DNA of 64,000 nucleotides from Desulfocapsa sp. (GTDB lineage: Bacteria > Desulfobacterota > Desulfobulbia > Desulfobulbales > Desulfocapsaceae). Positions within the stretch are counted from its first letter, which is position 1. Each line of letters starts with the position of its first letter. The notes below the pieces were generated by a model. It did not search any database and had not been told where the DNA came from. It saw only the letters and a program-made list of their open reading frames with translations. The stretch lies in the NCBI GenBank assembly GCA_022712895.1, contig JAFLJS010000011.1, positions 1 through 64,000 of the forward strand, given 5' to 3'. Shown here one piece after another: positions 44,201-52,560 of this stretch. The position numbers and the translations under genes were made by a program.

Positions 44201-45305
44201 GAATAATTGGCCTTACGACTGACAACACCAGAGACGGCAACAGAAGCAGAACAAGGAAAAAAACTATGGAACTTAACAGTATCACTTTGCGCCGCAGTGC
44301 CCGCTCTGCAGCAAAAGCAATATCAACATCTACTTCGGTAATAAGCCCAAGAAAAATATCTCCAGTTGCCACCATATGGTGCATACCGATAACCTGTTGT
44401 CCGAGTGGGCCGGTGTATATAAAAGCATTTTGCTTATCTTCGACTTTGGGAATATCCGCCCCGAGATGTTTGCTGATAAGTCTTGTCTGCTCCGTTACAA
44501 TTTTTTTATCCAGCAATGGTCGTTCCGGATCCAGAGGCATTACAGAACGCAAAGTCAAATCCGGTCCAATAAGATAATTGTTGAGCGTACCAGCCAACAC
44601 CCCATTTTCCGTGAGCAATACAGCAATAGAATCCAGAGGAAACTGGGCAGCCAGCACTCCAACACGCTCTCCCATATCATCAACTATGGGAACAGTAATA
44701 AAACCGGTAATCTCTCCTTTCGACGGGATATAATGTTCATAGTCCGAGAAAGATGCCTTGCCGGTTTCCAGACTGCGTTTACAGGCAGCAGCAAATTTAG
44801 TTGCCCTGTACCTACCGTCGAATAGATTCGTTGCAAGATCATCTTGCTCGGCTACGCTGTAGAGAATATCTCCATTGCCGGCAATCAGAAAAACATCATT
44901 AAATTTGAACCGCTTGTTAAAATAAAACAGATCAGTAGTCCACTGGTCCACCAGCCTGATCCAGGGCAGAGAATTAATAAACTGCTGTAATGGTTTGTTT
45001 GCCTGATCTCTTGCTTTAATCAGATTTTCCATAAGACGCAGATTCGCTTGTCTCTCCCCCTCAAACTGCAGAGCAGCCTGCATCGATTTAAAATATTGTG
45101 ATATTTGCAGACTCTTACTCGCCGCAGCCTGTTCCAGGATTGCTTCCGCATTTTGCTGTAAATTTATCCGAGCCTGATGCAAACTGATATAACTGACCGT
45201 GAGCATGGGCAATAAGGCCACCAGCAGAAAACTGATAAGCAATGTTTTGCCAAGAGCAGATCGTAAAATGGTAGAAAGGGTATTGTCAGATTCTGGCATA
45301 TTCAT
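41280..45305 (-). CDS. Hybrid sensor histidine kinase, Cache-HAMP-GAF-HisKA-HATPase with three receivers
   Basis: 1341 residues. Membrane helix near 20-40, periplasmic Cache region (YFNKRFKFNDVFLIAGNGDILYSV near 130), second membrane helix near 345, HAMP, GAF (about 440-570), and a Gln/Glu-rich coiled coil (to about 665). The HisKA box is SEFLANMSHELRTPLNS with the phospho-His at about residue 679. HATPase motifs are NLLSNAFKFT, DSGIGI and GTGLGLS. Three receiver domains follow: about 954-1070 (Asp in GIILDLELPG), 1076-1195 (IIVDLGLPD) and 1220-1341 (LVLMDIMMPEMDG). There is no HPt domain inside, so a separate HPt is expected. It is coupled to the gene at 45302 by a four-base overlap. Confidence 0.93.
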   Translation of the reverse strand: MNMPESDNTLSTILRSALGKTLLISFLLVALLPMLTVSYISLHQARINLQQNAEAILEQAAASKSLQISQYFKSMQAALQFEGERQANLRLMENLIKARDQANKPLQQFINSLPWIRLVDQWTTDLFYFNKRFKFNDVFLIAGNGDILYSVAEQDDLATNLFDGRYRATKFAAACKRSLETGKASFSDYEHYIPSKGEITGFITVPIVDDMGERVGVLAAQFPLDSIAVLLTENGVLAGTLNNYLIGPDLTLRSVMPLDPERPLLDKKIVTEQTRLISKHLGADIPKVEDKQNAFIYTGPLGQQVIGMHHMVATGDIFLGLITEVDVDIAFAAERALRRKVILLSSIVFFLVLLLLPSLVLSVVRPIIQLTRQTKQVTSGDYTNLYELGAKNEIGVLSRSFNTMVASLRKSQEQEEQNSWLQDGQLELSDITRGELSLTEFCRRTVSFLAEYLDAEIGVMYTMARGNRLMLSGSYALSTGSKFREEFALGEGIVGQVALEKKTVIIRSVPRDYILVQSGLGQADPHSILVVPVVVEGVVLAVLEFASLTPFVNRVQLFVEQVADRIGVSIQTLRSNRRVQELLEESQTQTEEIAAREEELSQANQGLEKQTFALQKSEAFLQAQQEELKQTNEELEGQAQLLEEQKSSLNSKNLRLDEARKAMETASRYKSEFLANMSHELRTPLNSILLLSQHLANNKEKSMTEKQVKCAATVHSSGAELLILINEVLDLAKVESGKMVLVLDDCCIEDIMAGMQGNFQPVADNKGVKFALRVAAGMPTIIRSDCQRIGQIVKNLLSNAFKFTETGSVTLEVKKETGDLPFRFIVTDSGIGIKEENIASVFHAFQQEDGSTSRKYGGTGLGLSISRELAGLLGGTLGATSAKGKGAVFTLSLPEQVGQAGVESGQRSTPVVKAPVHVEKARERAAIGQGASTAALKAEEYLADDRRVIGEHSRSILIIEDDQTFARILRDSARERGFNALVAESGETGLQMTEQYKPDGIILDLELPGMSGRNVLSRLKENLQTRHIPVHIVSAADDTCETRHMGAVGYLTKPVNMEAINTTFSRIEKVISRKVKTVLLVEDDDVMRREVTELLADTVVIVTSAATGVKAMDLLKHEEFDCIIVDLGLPDINGYELVKQMKNEKDFQTPIIIHTALELTSQEQQRLDILSDSIVVKGAKSMDKLLDESSLFLHRVAADLPEEKKVIIRKFHDREAILENKKILIVDDDMRNVFSLSSILEEKGIVTEIAENGKVALEKLAENLDTDLVLMDIMMPEMDGYETMREIRKMESKISKVPILALTAKAMKGDRAKCIEAGASDYLAKPVDAEKLFSMLRVWLY

Positions 45306-47200
45306 TTGGCAATAACCCTCTGTAGGGTCTCCGCCAGCACTTGAATAGCTATTGGTTTTGCGAGGTACGCTTTGATACCTGCCTGCAAAGCATCTTTTTC
45401 AGAAACAGCAGAGCTGTATCCAGTGCAGAGGATAACGGGTATATCCGACCGAATTCTCATCAGCTCTTCAGCAAGCAGATTACCGGGCAACCCGGACATA
45501 GCCTGATCTGTGATAACCGCAGTAAACGTATCCCGATCTTTACGAAACAGAGCCAGCGCTTCATCACCCGAGCTGGCCATAACGGTTGTATAGCCAAGAA
45601 ACTCAAGATAACGTTTCCCCAGTTCGCGTATGGCGGGCTCATCATCCACAAAGAGGATTTTCCCTGCCCCTCTCCCCAGCTTGATAATACTTGAAGCACC
45701 GCCTGCCTGCCCTACCTGACCAATAACAGGGAATAAAAGTGTAAAAGTAGCGCCTTTACCAGATTCACTGTCAACTGTGATTGTTCCTCCACATTCATGC
45801 ACAATTCCATGAACCACAGAAAGACCCATGCCTGTCCCCTGCTCCTTTTCTTTGGTGGTAAAAAACGGGTCAAAGATATTATCCATAAGCATGTCATTCA
45901 TTCCCTGACCAGTATCACTCACAACAAGCTGTAAGTAGTTACCAGGTGGCATATCCGTTTCCCGGCTCACTTCCGTCACAGGAATTTGTAGGTCCTTAAG
46001 GCTCACCGTAATAGTACCTCTTTCATCCTTTATGGCATGAAAACTGTTTGTGCAAAGATTCATGATGATTCGATGAATCCCCATGGAATCCGCAAGGACA
46101 AGATTCCGGGAATTGCTTATCTCATCAATCACGTCAATGGTTGTGGGGATGGTTGCCCGAAGCAATTTTAAAGCCTCCTTGATCACGGGGCTGATCAAAA
46201 TAGGACTTCGTTTACTTTCGGCTTTCCTGCTGAATGTCAGAATCTGGGCAACCAGTTCTTTGGCCCTGTGGCCTGCTTTACCAATTTGTTCGAGGTTGCT
46301 GTCAAGCTCAGGGCTCAGATTTTCCATATATCTGGAGATCTCTGTATAGCCAAGAATTGCAGTAAGGATATTATTAAAATCGTGAGCAATTCCTCCAGCA
46401 AGGGTTCCCACAGCTTCGAGTTTTTCAGACTGAATAAGTTTTCTTTCCAGTTGTTTTTGCTCTGTAATATCCCTTGCCACATGCACAATCAATACTCGTT
46501 CACCTGAATCAGAATCAAGAACGGAGCTACTTTCCTGGAAAGTTCTGGCAATTTGTTCATGTTCAATTTCCCAGACGCATGTGCTCCTTGTCTCCAGGGA
46601 CTCACCATACCTGCAGCCTTTACAGACAACAGCAGAGCCGTGAAAAAGCTCATGGCAAGTTCTCCCAAGAATCTGTTTTTCGGAAAGAGCCAGTAACTTG
46701 CAACCTCTTTTGTTGATTCGCAGGATTCGCATATTTTCATCCTGAATCATGACCATATCACTTATGCCGTCAAAGGTCTTTTTGTACAAATCTCCACTGT
46801 GCTGTAGCTTTCTCCGCTGTTTATACAGTTCCAGAAAGACATGTACCTTGTTGAGCAATATCCTGGATTCAAAGGGTTTGCTGATAAAATCAACAGCTCC
46901 AGACTCGTACCCTTTAAACACGTGGTAATCATCAGAAAATACGGCGGAAAGAAAAATAACAGGCAGGTGTTTTGAGGCTTCCCGGCCCCGAATAAACTGG
47001 GCCAGTTCATAGCCATCCATTTCCGGCATCTGTACATCTAGAATGGCCAGAGCAAAATCATTATGCAGGATTTGCTGTAGAGCTTCGTCTCCACTGAGGG
47101 CTTGAACAAACTCCGCATCAACATCTTCAAGGATTGTCTGCAGCGTTATGAGATTACTTTGCTTATCATCAACAATGAGAATCTTAGCGTTACTGTTCAT
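45302..47200 (-). CDS. Hybrid histidine kinase REC-PAS-HisKA-HATPase-REC
   Basis: 632 residues, soluble. An N-terminal receiver (Asp in LAILDVQMPEMDGYE) is followed by a PAS domain (about 140-250) that carries a Cys-containing loop (VVCKGCRYG, TRSTCVWEIEH). Then come an NtrB-type HisKA box (LAGGIAHDFNNILTAILGY), HATPase (GQGMNDMLMDNIFDPFFTT, GTGMGLSVVHG) and a C-terminal receiver (AVITDQAMSGLPG). Because it begins and ends with a receiver, it can take and give phosphate. First gene of the operon with the 1341-residue kinase; a clear promoter lies upstream. Confidence 0.93.
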   Translation of the reverse strand: MNSNAKILIVDDKQSNLITLQTILEDVDAEFVQALSGDEALQQILHNDFALAILDVQMPEMDGYELAQFIRGREASKHLPVIFLSAVFSDDYHVFKGYESGAVDFISKPFESRILLNKVHVFLELYKQRRKLQHSGDLYKKTFDGISDMVMIQDENMRILRINKRGCKLLALSEKQILGRTCHELFHGSAVVCKGCRYGESLETRSTCVWEIEHEQIARTFQESSSVLDSDSGERVLIVHVARDITEQKQLERKLIQSEKLEAVGTLAGGIAHDFNNILTAILGYTEISRYMENLSPELDSNLEQIGKAGHRAKELVAQILTFSRKAESKRSPILISPVIKEALKLLRATIPTTIDVIDEISNSRNLVLADSMGIHRIIMNLCTNSFHAIKDERGTITVSLKDLQIPVTEVSRETDMPPGNYLQLVVSDTGQGMNDMLMDNIFDPFFTTKEKEQGTGMGLSVVHGIVHECGGTITVDSESGKGATFTLLFPVIGQVGQAGGASSIIKLGRGAGKILFVDDEPAIRELGKRYLEFLGYTTVMASSGDEALALFRKDRDTFTAVITDQAMSGLPGNLLAEELMRIRSDIPVILCTGYSSAVSEKDALQAGIKAYLAKPIAIQVLAETLQRVIAK

Positions 47201-47249
47201 AGCTTCCTGCTTTTACAATAAAGAAACTCGAAAACTTCGGGGTACGCTA

Positions 47250-47277
47250 ATTGTATCATCCATAGGGGAAAAGTCAA
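47250..47277 (-). promoter_or_regulatory. Sigma-70 promoter of the hybrid kinase operon
   Basis: On the minus strand TTGACT (47277-47272) and TACAAT (47255-47250) are 16 bases apart, 50 bases before the start codon at 47200. Both boxes are close to consensus. Confidence 0.65.
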
Positions 47278-47315
47278 AAATGAGTGATATAATTTATTCT
47301 AAGTAACGTACGACA

Positions 47316-47357
47316 AAGAAAACTTGGGGCTATGATTGCATAGCGCCAGCCCCAAGT
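47316..47357 (-). terminator. Rho-independent terminator of the MCP gene
   Basis: On the minus strand ACTTGGGGCT (47357-47348) pairs with AGCCCCAAGT (47331-47322), a ten-pair stem with an internal stem in the loop, followed by TTTCTTT. It lies 14 bases after the MCP stop codon. Confidence 0.88.
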
Positions 47358-47370
47358 AGTTCTTTTTCTC

Positions 47371-50349
47371 TTACAGTTTAAAACCTCCAATCATTTGCTT
47401 AAGTTTCTCTGCAGTTCCTGAAAGTTCGGTGACGCTTCCACTGACCTCACCACTGGAAGTGGACATTTCACCGGATGCCTGACTGACATTGGAGATATCT
47501 TCTGCGATCTGGGAGGCAACAGCAGAACTCTGGGCGACATTCTCATTCACTTCACTGAGTCCCTGAGCTGCTTGGGCAACACTACCTGCAATCTCATCGG
47601 TGGCAGAACTCTGTTCACTAACTGCTCCGGTAATGGTGGTTACTGTCTCATTTACGCTATTAATAACTTCGGTAATGGTTTCAATCTGTGAAACCGTGGC
47701 ACTGGTTGAATTTTGAATATCTTCAATCTGACTCTTAATCTTGCCAGTTGCCTCTGCTGTCTGCTTGGCAAGCTCTTTAATCTCATTGGCAACAACGGCA
47801 AAACCTTTGCCAGCTTCACCTGCCCTTGCCGCCTCAATGGTTGCATTGAGAGCCAGTAGATTTGTTTGGCCGGAAATATCATTAATAACTTCTGTGACCT
47901 TCGAAATCTCAGTGGCAGCAATTCCAAGCTTACGAACTTTGATTGTTGCACTTTTCGCCTCGTCGACTGCCTCTCCCGTAACTTTACTTGCCTGTGCAGT
48001 GTTGACATTTACGTCGGCAATGGTGGCAGTCATTTCTTCTGCAGCAGAAGCTACAATATTAATGGCGGTGGTTGCCTGTTCGGTTGCCGCAGCAACAGAA
48101 TCCATATTCACACTCATCTCTTCTGCAGCAGTGGCGACGGAATTTGACTGATCAGATACGCTGTCAGCACCACTTGCCATCTGCTCAGAAATGGCGGAAA
48201 GCTCAGTAGTGGCAGAAGACATGGTGTCGACACCCTGGGAAACTTCTTTGAACATAGACTGTAGCTTAAGGATAAAATTATTAAAGTTTGATGAGAGTTT
48301 CTGCAACTCATCGTAATTGGATTCTTCATACACTTTACAGTCACGACAATCTTTCATCTTTCCACTGGTTACTTCTATGCAATCAGGGTTCATAGACATT
48401 GTTCCACTGATTTCCCAGCAGAGCCCTGCCTTTCCATAACTTCGACATTTTGGCTCGTTACAGTTCATGGAATCACTGCAATTAATACAATCCACCTTCA
48501 GACGTTGGGTAAGATCCGCCTCTCCCTGAGAGAGTTCCATCAGATTTGCAACGACAACTTTAATGGGAGCCATAGTCGTACGCAGCATGGCAAGGGCTGC
48601 AATAATAATCAAAACGGAACTCACTAAAATGATCATCCCCATACTATTACGAATTGCTTTTACTGGTGCGAGCGCTTCGTCTTTCTCGATCTTAGCAATC
48701 AAGGCCCAAGTTATATCATCTAAGGTTACGGAGGTATGTGAAAGGAGTACTTGATCTCCGTTAAAATCAAAACCGATATCGGTGCCAGCCTCACCTACCA
48801 ATGACTCTTTAACAGTCTCAGAATCGTCCCTACCCCGATCAGGATTGGCAAAAGAGGCAACTACTGTATGGGTGGTACCTTCCATGGAGTCAGATCGCAT
48901 CAGATAATCAGGGCCCACCAGGTAAGTTTCTCCAGTTTCACCCATCCCTTCACGTTGCAGCATGATTTTATTTATACTTTCAAGGGAAAGTTGTAGGGCA
49001 ATAACTACTTCAACCTCTCCTTTATGCGTAATTGGTGCAGCAATAAAGGCCGCAGGAGCACCTTTCCTTGGCGCATACGATGCAAAGTCAACAACACCAA
49101 ATTTTTTACTGGCCATTACCTTTCTAAAGAGCTGGCCAAGATTAGAATTTGCATATTTCCCATCCTGAAAGTTCGTCCGATAATCCGGCTTCTTATAAGC
49201 ACTATAAAAACAGTAGCCATCAGGATTGATGAGAAACAAATCGTAATACCCATAGGTTTCGGCATATTCGCGATAATACTCTTTTCCTTCATCATCTGTT
49301 GGTACAAATGCTTCAGCTATATCAATTTCTGTTATAATAGCCCAGGTTAGCCCCATCACATTGACAGGTGCTGCAGCGGACAAAACAGGATTGTTATTAT
49401 AATCCAAGATCACATCACTGTTATCTTTTCCTTCAAAGGCCCATTTAGCGGCAGCAGTATCTACTTTTCCTTTTTCTGGATTTGCAAAAGAGGCTTTTAC
49501 AGAATGATTTTCTAGATCGAAAAAAGAGTTGGAGCGCATGAGAAGATCAGGGCCGACCAGATAAGACTCACCTGTCTTCCCAAGACCTTCTCGTTCATCC
49601 ATGATACTCTGTATACTTTCCATGGATATCCGTAAACTCACGACACCAGTTTGCTTACCGTTACTGAGAATAGGAGCTGCAAGAAATGCTGCAGGTTCAT
49701 CATTACTTGGGGCGTAAGGCCTGAAATCCACAAGAACAGTTTGCCCCTGTTTTGCTTTTGCAAAGGCTTCGGCAAGGCCTGAATCTTTATATTGTCCATT
49801 GACAAGATCCGTCTTGTAATCCTTTTCTTTTGCTTGGGAGTGGACGACAGTGCCATCCATATCAATAACGAAAAAATCATAATATCCTGTGGCCTGGATA
49901 AATCCGTCTATAATGCTGGTAAATCTTTTCAGTTCAGGTGATTTATAGCCGGAATCAAGGAAAGTCTTGTAATGCTGCATCGCCTTGGTACAGATAGAAC
50001 GACTCTGCTGAGCGGCAATATCTGTCTGCCACTGCTTGGCCAACTGTTCAACGGCCTGTTTTTTGTTTGCCTGAATAGCATTCAAAGAATTGAAGGCCTC
50101 ATCTTGAATGGTATTTACCGTTTTTACCAGTACTTCCAGGTCACCTTTACGTTCGGTAAAATAACTCTCAATCTGACTCTTTTTAATCTCCCGCACACCA
50201 GTTAGCTGGTTAAAGCTAGCAGACTCAAGGGAGTCACTGGCTTTTTTTAGGGAGAGGAATCCACTGATTAACAGTGGAAGCAGACCAATCAACAGAAAAG
50301 CAGTAACAAGTTTGACACCAATTCGTTTAAAATAGCGCAGGTATTTCAT
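47371..50349 (-). CDS. Methyl-accepting chemotaxis protein with two Cache units and a Cys-rich insert
   Basis: About 992 residues from ATG 50349, preceded by GGAGG seven bases upstream. A membrane helix (about 11-32) is followed by a very large periplasmic part. It contains two similar Cache units ([18 protein letters not shown] and [19 protein letters not shown]; each ends in a GE-x-YLVGPD-x-LMRS motif), so the sensor is internally duplicated. After the second membrane helix and HAMP ([13 protein letters not shown]), a segment of about 50 residues (near 620-670) has eight Cys ([26 protein letters not shown]). The signalling domain has the conserved hairpin tip with [19 protein letters not shown]. 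It probably senses small organic ligands. The Cys-rich part may bind metal or a cluster. Confidence 0.93.
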   Translation of the reverse strand: MKYLRYFKRIGVKLVTAFLLIGLLPLLISGFLSLKKASDSLESASFNQLTGVREIKKSQIESYFTERKGDLEVLVKTVNTIQDEAFNSLNAIQANKKQAVEQLAKQWQTDIAAQQSRSICTKAMQHYKTFLDSGYKSPELKRFTSIIDGFIQATGYYDFFVIDMDGTVVHSQAKEKDYKTDLVNGQYKDSGLAEAFAKAKQGQTVLVDFRPYAPSNDEPAAFLAAPILSNGKQTGVVSLRISMESIQSIMDEREGLGKTGESYLVGPDLLMRSNSFFDLENHSVKASFANPEKGKVDTAAAKWAFEGKDNSDVILDYNNNPVLSAAAPVNVMGLTWAIITEIDIAEAFVPTDDEGKEYYREYAETYGYYDLFLINPDGYCFYSAYKKPDYRTNFQDGKYANSNLGQLFRKVMASKKFGVVDFASYAPRKGAPAAFIAAPITHKGEVEVVIALQLSLESINKIMLQREGMGETGETYLVGPDYLMRSDSMEGTTHTVVASFANPDRGRDDSETVKESLVGEAGTDIGFDFNGDQVLLSHTSVTLDDITWALIAKIEKDEALAPVKAIRNSMGMIILVSSVLIIIAALAMLRTTMAPIKVVVANLMELSQGEADLTQRLKVDCINCSDSMNCNEPKCRSYGKAGLCWEISGTMSMNPDCIEVTSGKMKDCRDCKVYEESNYDELQKLSSNFNNFILKLQSMFKEVSQGVDTMSSATTELSAISEQMASGADSVSDQSNSVATAAEEMSVNMDSVAAATEQATTAINIVASAAEEMTATIADVNVNTAQASKVTGEAVDEAKSATIKVRKLGIAATEISKVTEVINDISGQTNLLALNATIEAARAGEAGKGFAVVANEIKELAKQTAEATGKIKSQIEDIQNSTSATVSQIETITEVINSVNETVTTITGAVSEQSSATDEIAGSVAQAAQGLSEVNENVAQSSAVASQIAEDISNVSQASGEMSTSSGEVSGSVTELSGTAEKLKQMIGGFKL

Positions 50350-50360
50350 CAAACAACCTC

Positions 50361-50759
50361 CTATGGGTGAGATGGTAACCACAGTTCGTCATCATTACGT
50401 AACAGTATGTTCATAACAACAGCGGACAGTTCTGTAAAATCTGTAGATTCTGCTACAAAGATAGGGCTGAGTTGATAGGCTCTGTCCCAGCATTGACGGC
50501 TGCATTCCGGGCTGAGCAGTAATAGGATTCGAAAATCCTTTAAATCATTTTGCATGGCGAAAAGACTCTCGAAGGCATCATCATTTGCAGCATAGAGAAT
50601 CAGGATATCATCACTGCGAAGACTGAGCGAGACAAGAGATTCGAACCCACTACCACTGGGAAGTAAAATAATATTTTTGGCAGCAACGCAGGACTGCAAT
50701 GCCTTAAAGTATGGTTTGTTATATTTTGAAACAGATGCCGGATAGAAAAATATATTCAT
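50361..50759 (-). CDS. Small protein of unknown function upstream of the MCP
   Basis: About 132 residues (ATG 50759; an in-frame ATG at 50771 is possible). No signal peptide or membrane helix. The pattern of alternating strands and helices ([28 protein letters not shown]) resembles a receiver-like Rossmann fold, but no phosphoacceptor Asp motif is evident. It ends 11 bases before the MCP start and so is probably co-transcribed with it. Perhaps a degenerate response-regulator-like adaptor; low certainty. Confidence 0.65.
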   Translation of the reverse strand: MNIFFYPASVSKYNKPYFKALQSCVAAKNIILLPSGSGFESLVSLSLRSDDILILYAANDDAFESLFAMQNDLKDFRILLLLSPECSRQCWDRAYQLSPIFVAESTDFTELSAVVMNILLRNDDELWLPSHP

Positions 50760-51038
50760 TATTTCTCTCAAGATTCGTTATCTCAATTCACCTGGTTTAT
50801 GCTTTGATTTTCTATAGCAAAATCTGCGCCAAAAGACAAAATAGGCAAGACATCCGTAATGTTTTTTCGTAATTACAGGAACATTTGGATAGGCAGGAAA
50901 TAATTTAAGGAAAAATTCTATGTGACAAAGAAAGAAAAAAAACGGAAACAATTCTCTTGGCAGGGAACGTTATCCCATTTCCGGGACTACCATAAACAAT
51001 AAGAAGGATCTTATTCTGACGTGCAAGAAGAACACTCT

Positions 51039-52415
51039 TTACCCATACTGTTTCAACAAACGATACATCTTAGACTTGGAAATTCCGGAAAAATCACAAG
51101 CAGCTTTAGTATCTCCCTGACAGTGTGCCATCAATCTGTTGACATACTCTTTTTCCATCTCGTTCTTGTACGCATTCCAGGGCTTTAACTCTTGGCCACT
51201 GGTAGTACTTGCAGAAGCACTACCAGTCTCAGCCTGCACAGCAGCCCTTGCCATCTGTACCCGAAAAACGGGCGGAAGATGTATGGAAAAAATGGTGGAT
51301 ATCCCAACACAGCTTGCAAACACATATTCAATTATCTGGAACAGTTCCCGGATATTACCCGGCCAGTCATGCTCTGCAAGGGAGCCATAAAAGTCAGGAG
51401 ATACCATTTTGGCATCAAGTCCATAGCGTTTACAGAGTTTTTTCAGATAGAATCGCACTAATTCCTCAATATCCTCTTTACGCTCCCGTAACGGCGGCAA
51501 GTGAATGGATAAACCTTTTAAACGATAATAGAGATCTTTTCGAAAACTCCCATCGTCCACCATGGCCTCGATATCACGGTTCGTTGCAGTCAGCAATCTG
51601 AAACGGCTTGTCTCTTCTTCGCTGGCTCCCACTGGCCGGAAAGAATATTCCTGTAGCACCCGCAGAAAGGCTTTTTGCATGTGCAGCGGTAACTCTCCCA
51701 CCTCATCAAGGAATAAAGTCCCGTTATCTGCCCGTTTTATAAGCCCTTTTACTGTTCTGTCAGCACCAGTAAAGGCGCCTTTGACGTGACCAAAGAGTGC
51801 ACTTTCAAGAAGATTTTCGGGAAGAGAGGCACAATCAACAACCACAAAATTGCTGCTCTTATCACGGGAATTCTCATGGATTGCCCTGGCAAAAACTTCT
51901 TTTCCGGTTCCTGTTTCGCCACTGAGCAAAACATTCACATTGCTGGCAGCGGCCTTTGCCAGATCATCGAAACATCTATCCAACACCAGAGCATGACCAA
52001 TAATGCCCCCCCTTTTCAAAGCCACAGGAATTGTGTGATTACTGAGTTTTTCCTCTCTGTATTGCAAAGCCCGTGGTAAATGCAGTTTCAATTCCCGAAG
52101 GACATGAGGTTTTTCTATATAACTCCAGGCACCACTGAGCACTGCCTGTTCAGCACCATCTGCTGCACCCTGTCCGGTTATAATGATTACTTCCGGCTGT
52201 GAAGAACTGTTTATAAACGAAGGGAGTGAGTCAAGACCATTGCCATCCGGCATCTGCACATCGAGTAAAATAATATCCCAATCGACATCGTTTGCCAACT
52301 GAATGCCCTCTAGAAGCAGATGAGTTGATTCGACAAAGAATCCTGACCGGCTGAGATGTTTCACCAGCATTTTACACAAGAGCTTGTCGTCATCCACCAC
52401 TAATATTCTGTTCAT
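51039..52415 (-). CDS. NtrC-family sigma-54 response regulator
   Basis: 458 residues. Receiver domain with VVDDDK and phosphoacceptor Asp in IILLDVQMPDGNG. The AAA+ domain has Walker A GETGTGKE, the sigma-54 contact loop GAFTGA, Walker B GTLFLDEVGELP and the arginine-finger region. C-terminal Fis-type helix-turn-helix (GDTKAACDFSGISKSKMYRLL). It activates transcription from -24/-12 promoters with RpoN. It follows the NarX-type kinase at 52561 on the same strand, although NarX-type kinases usually pair with LuxR-type regulators, so pairing is uncertain. Confidence 0.94.
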   Translation of the reverse strand: MNRILVVDDDKLLCKMLVKHLSRSGFFVESTHLLLEGIQLANDVDWDIILLDVQMPDGNGLDSLPSFINSSSQPEVIIITGQGAADGAEQAVLSGAWSYIEKPHVLRELKLHLPRALQYREEKLSNHTIPVALKRGGIIGHALVLDRCFDDLAKAAASNVNVLLSGETGTGKEVFARAIHENSRDKSSNFVVVDCASLPENLLESALFGHVKGAFTGADRTVKGLIKRADNGTLFLDEVGELPLHMQKAFLRVLQEYSFRPVGASEEETSRFRLLTATNRDIEAMVDDGSFRKDLYYRLKGLSIHLPPLRERKEDIEELVRFYLKKLCKRYGLDAKMVSPDFYGSLAEHDWPGNIRELFQIIEYVFASCVGISTIFSIHLPPVFRVQMARAAVQAETGSASASTTSGQELKPWNAYKNEMEKEYVNRLMAHCQGDTKAACDFSGISKSKMYRLLKQYG

Positions 52416-52560
52416 CTATACCTTATCAGTCCAATTAAGTTAATCCATGAAAGGATGTTGAGTCTTAGATTCTTAAGAAGAATCCTTTCCTGCGAAAAAT
52501 ATCTTATGACAAGGTGGTCACAGAAGTCAATACTGTCGGTGTATTTTTAAGATTCGGAAT

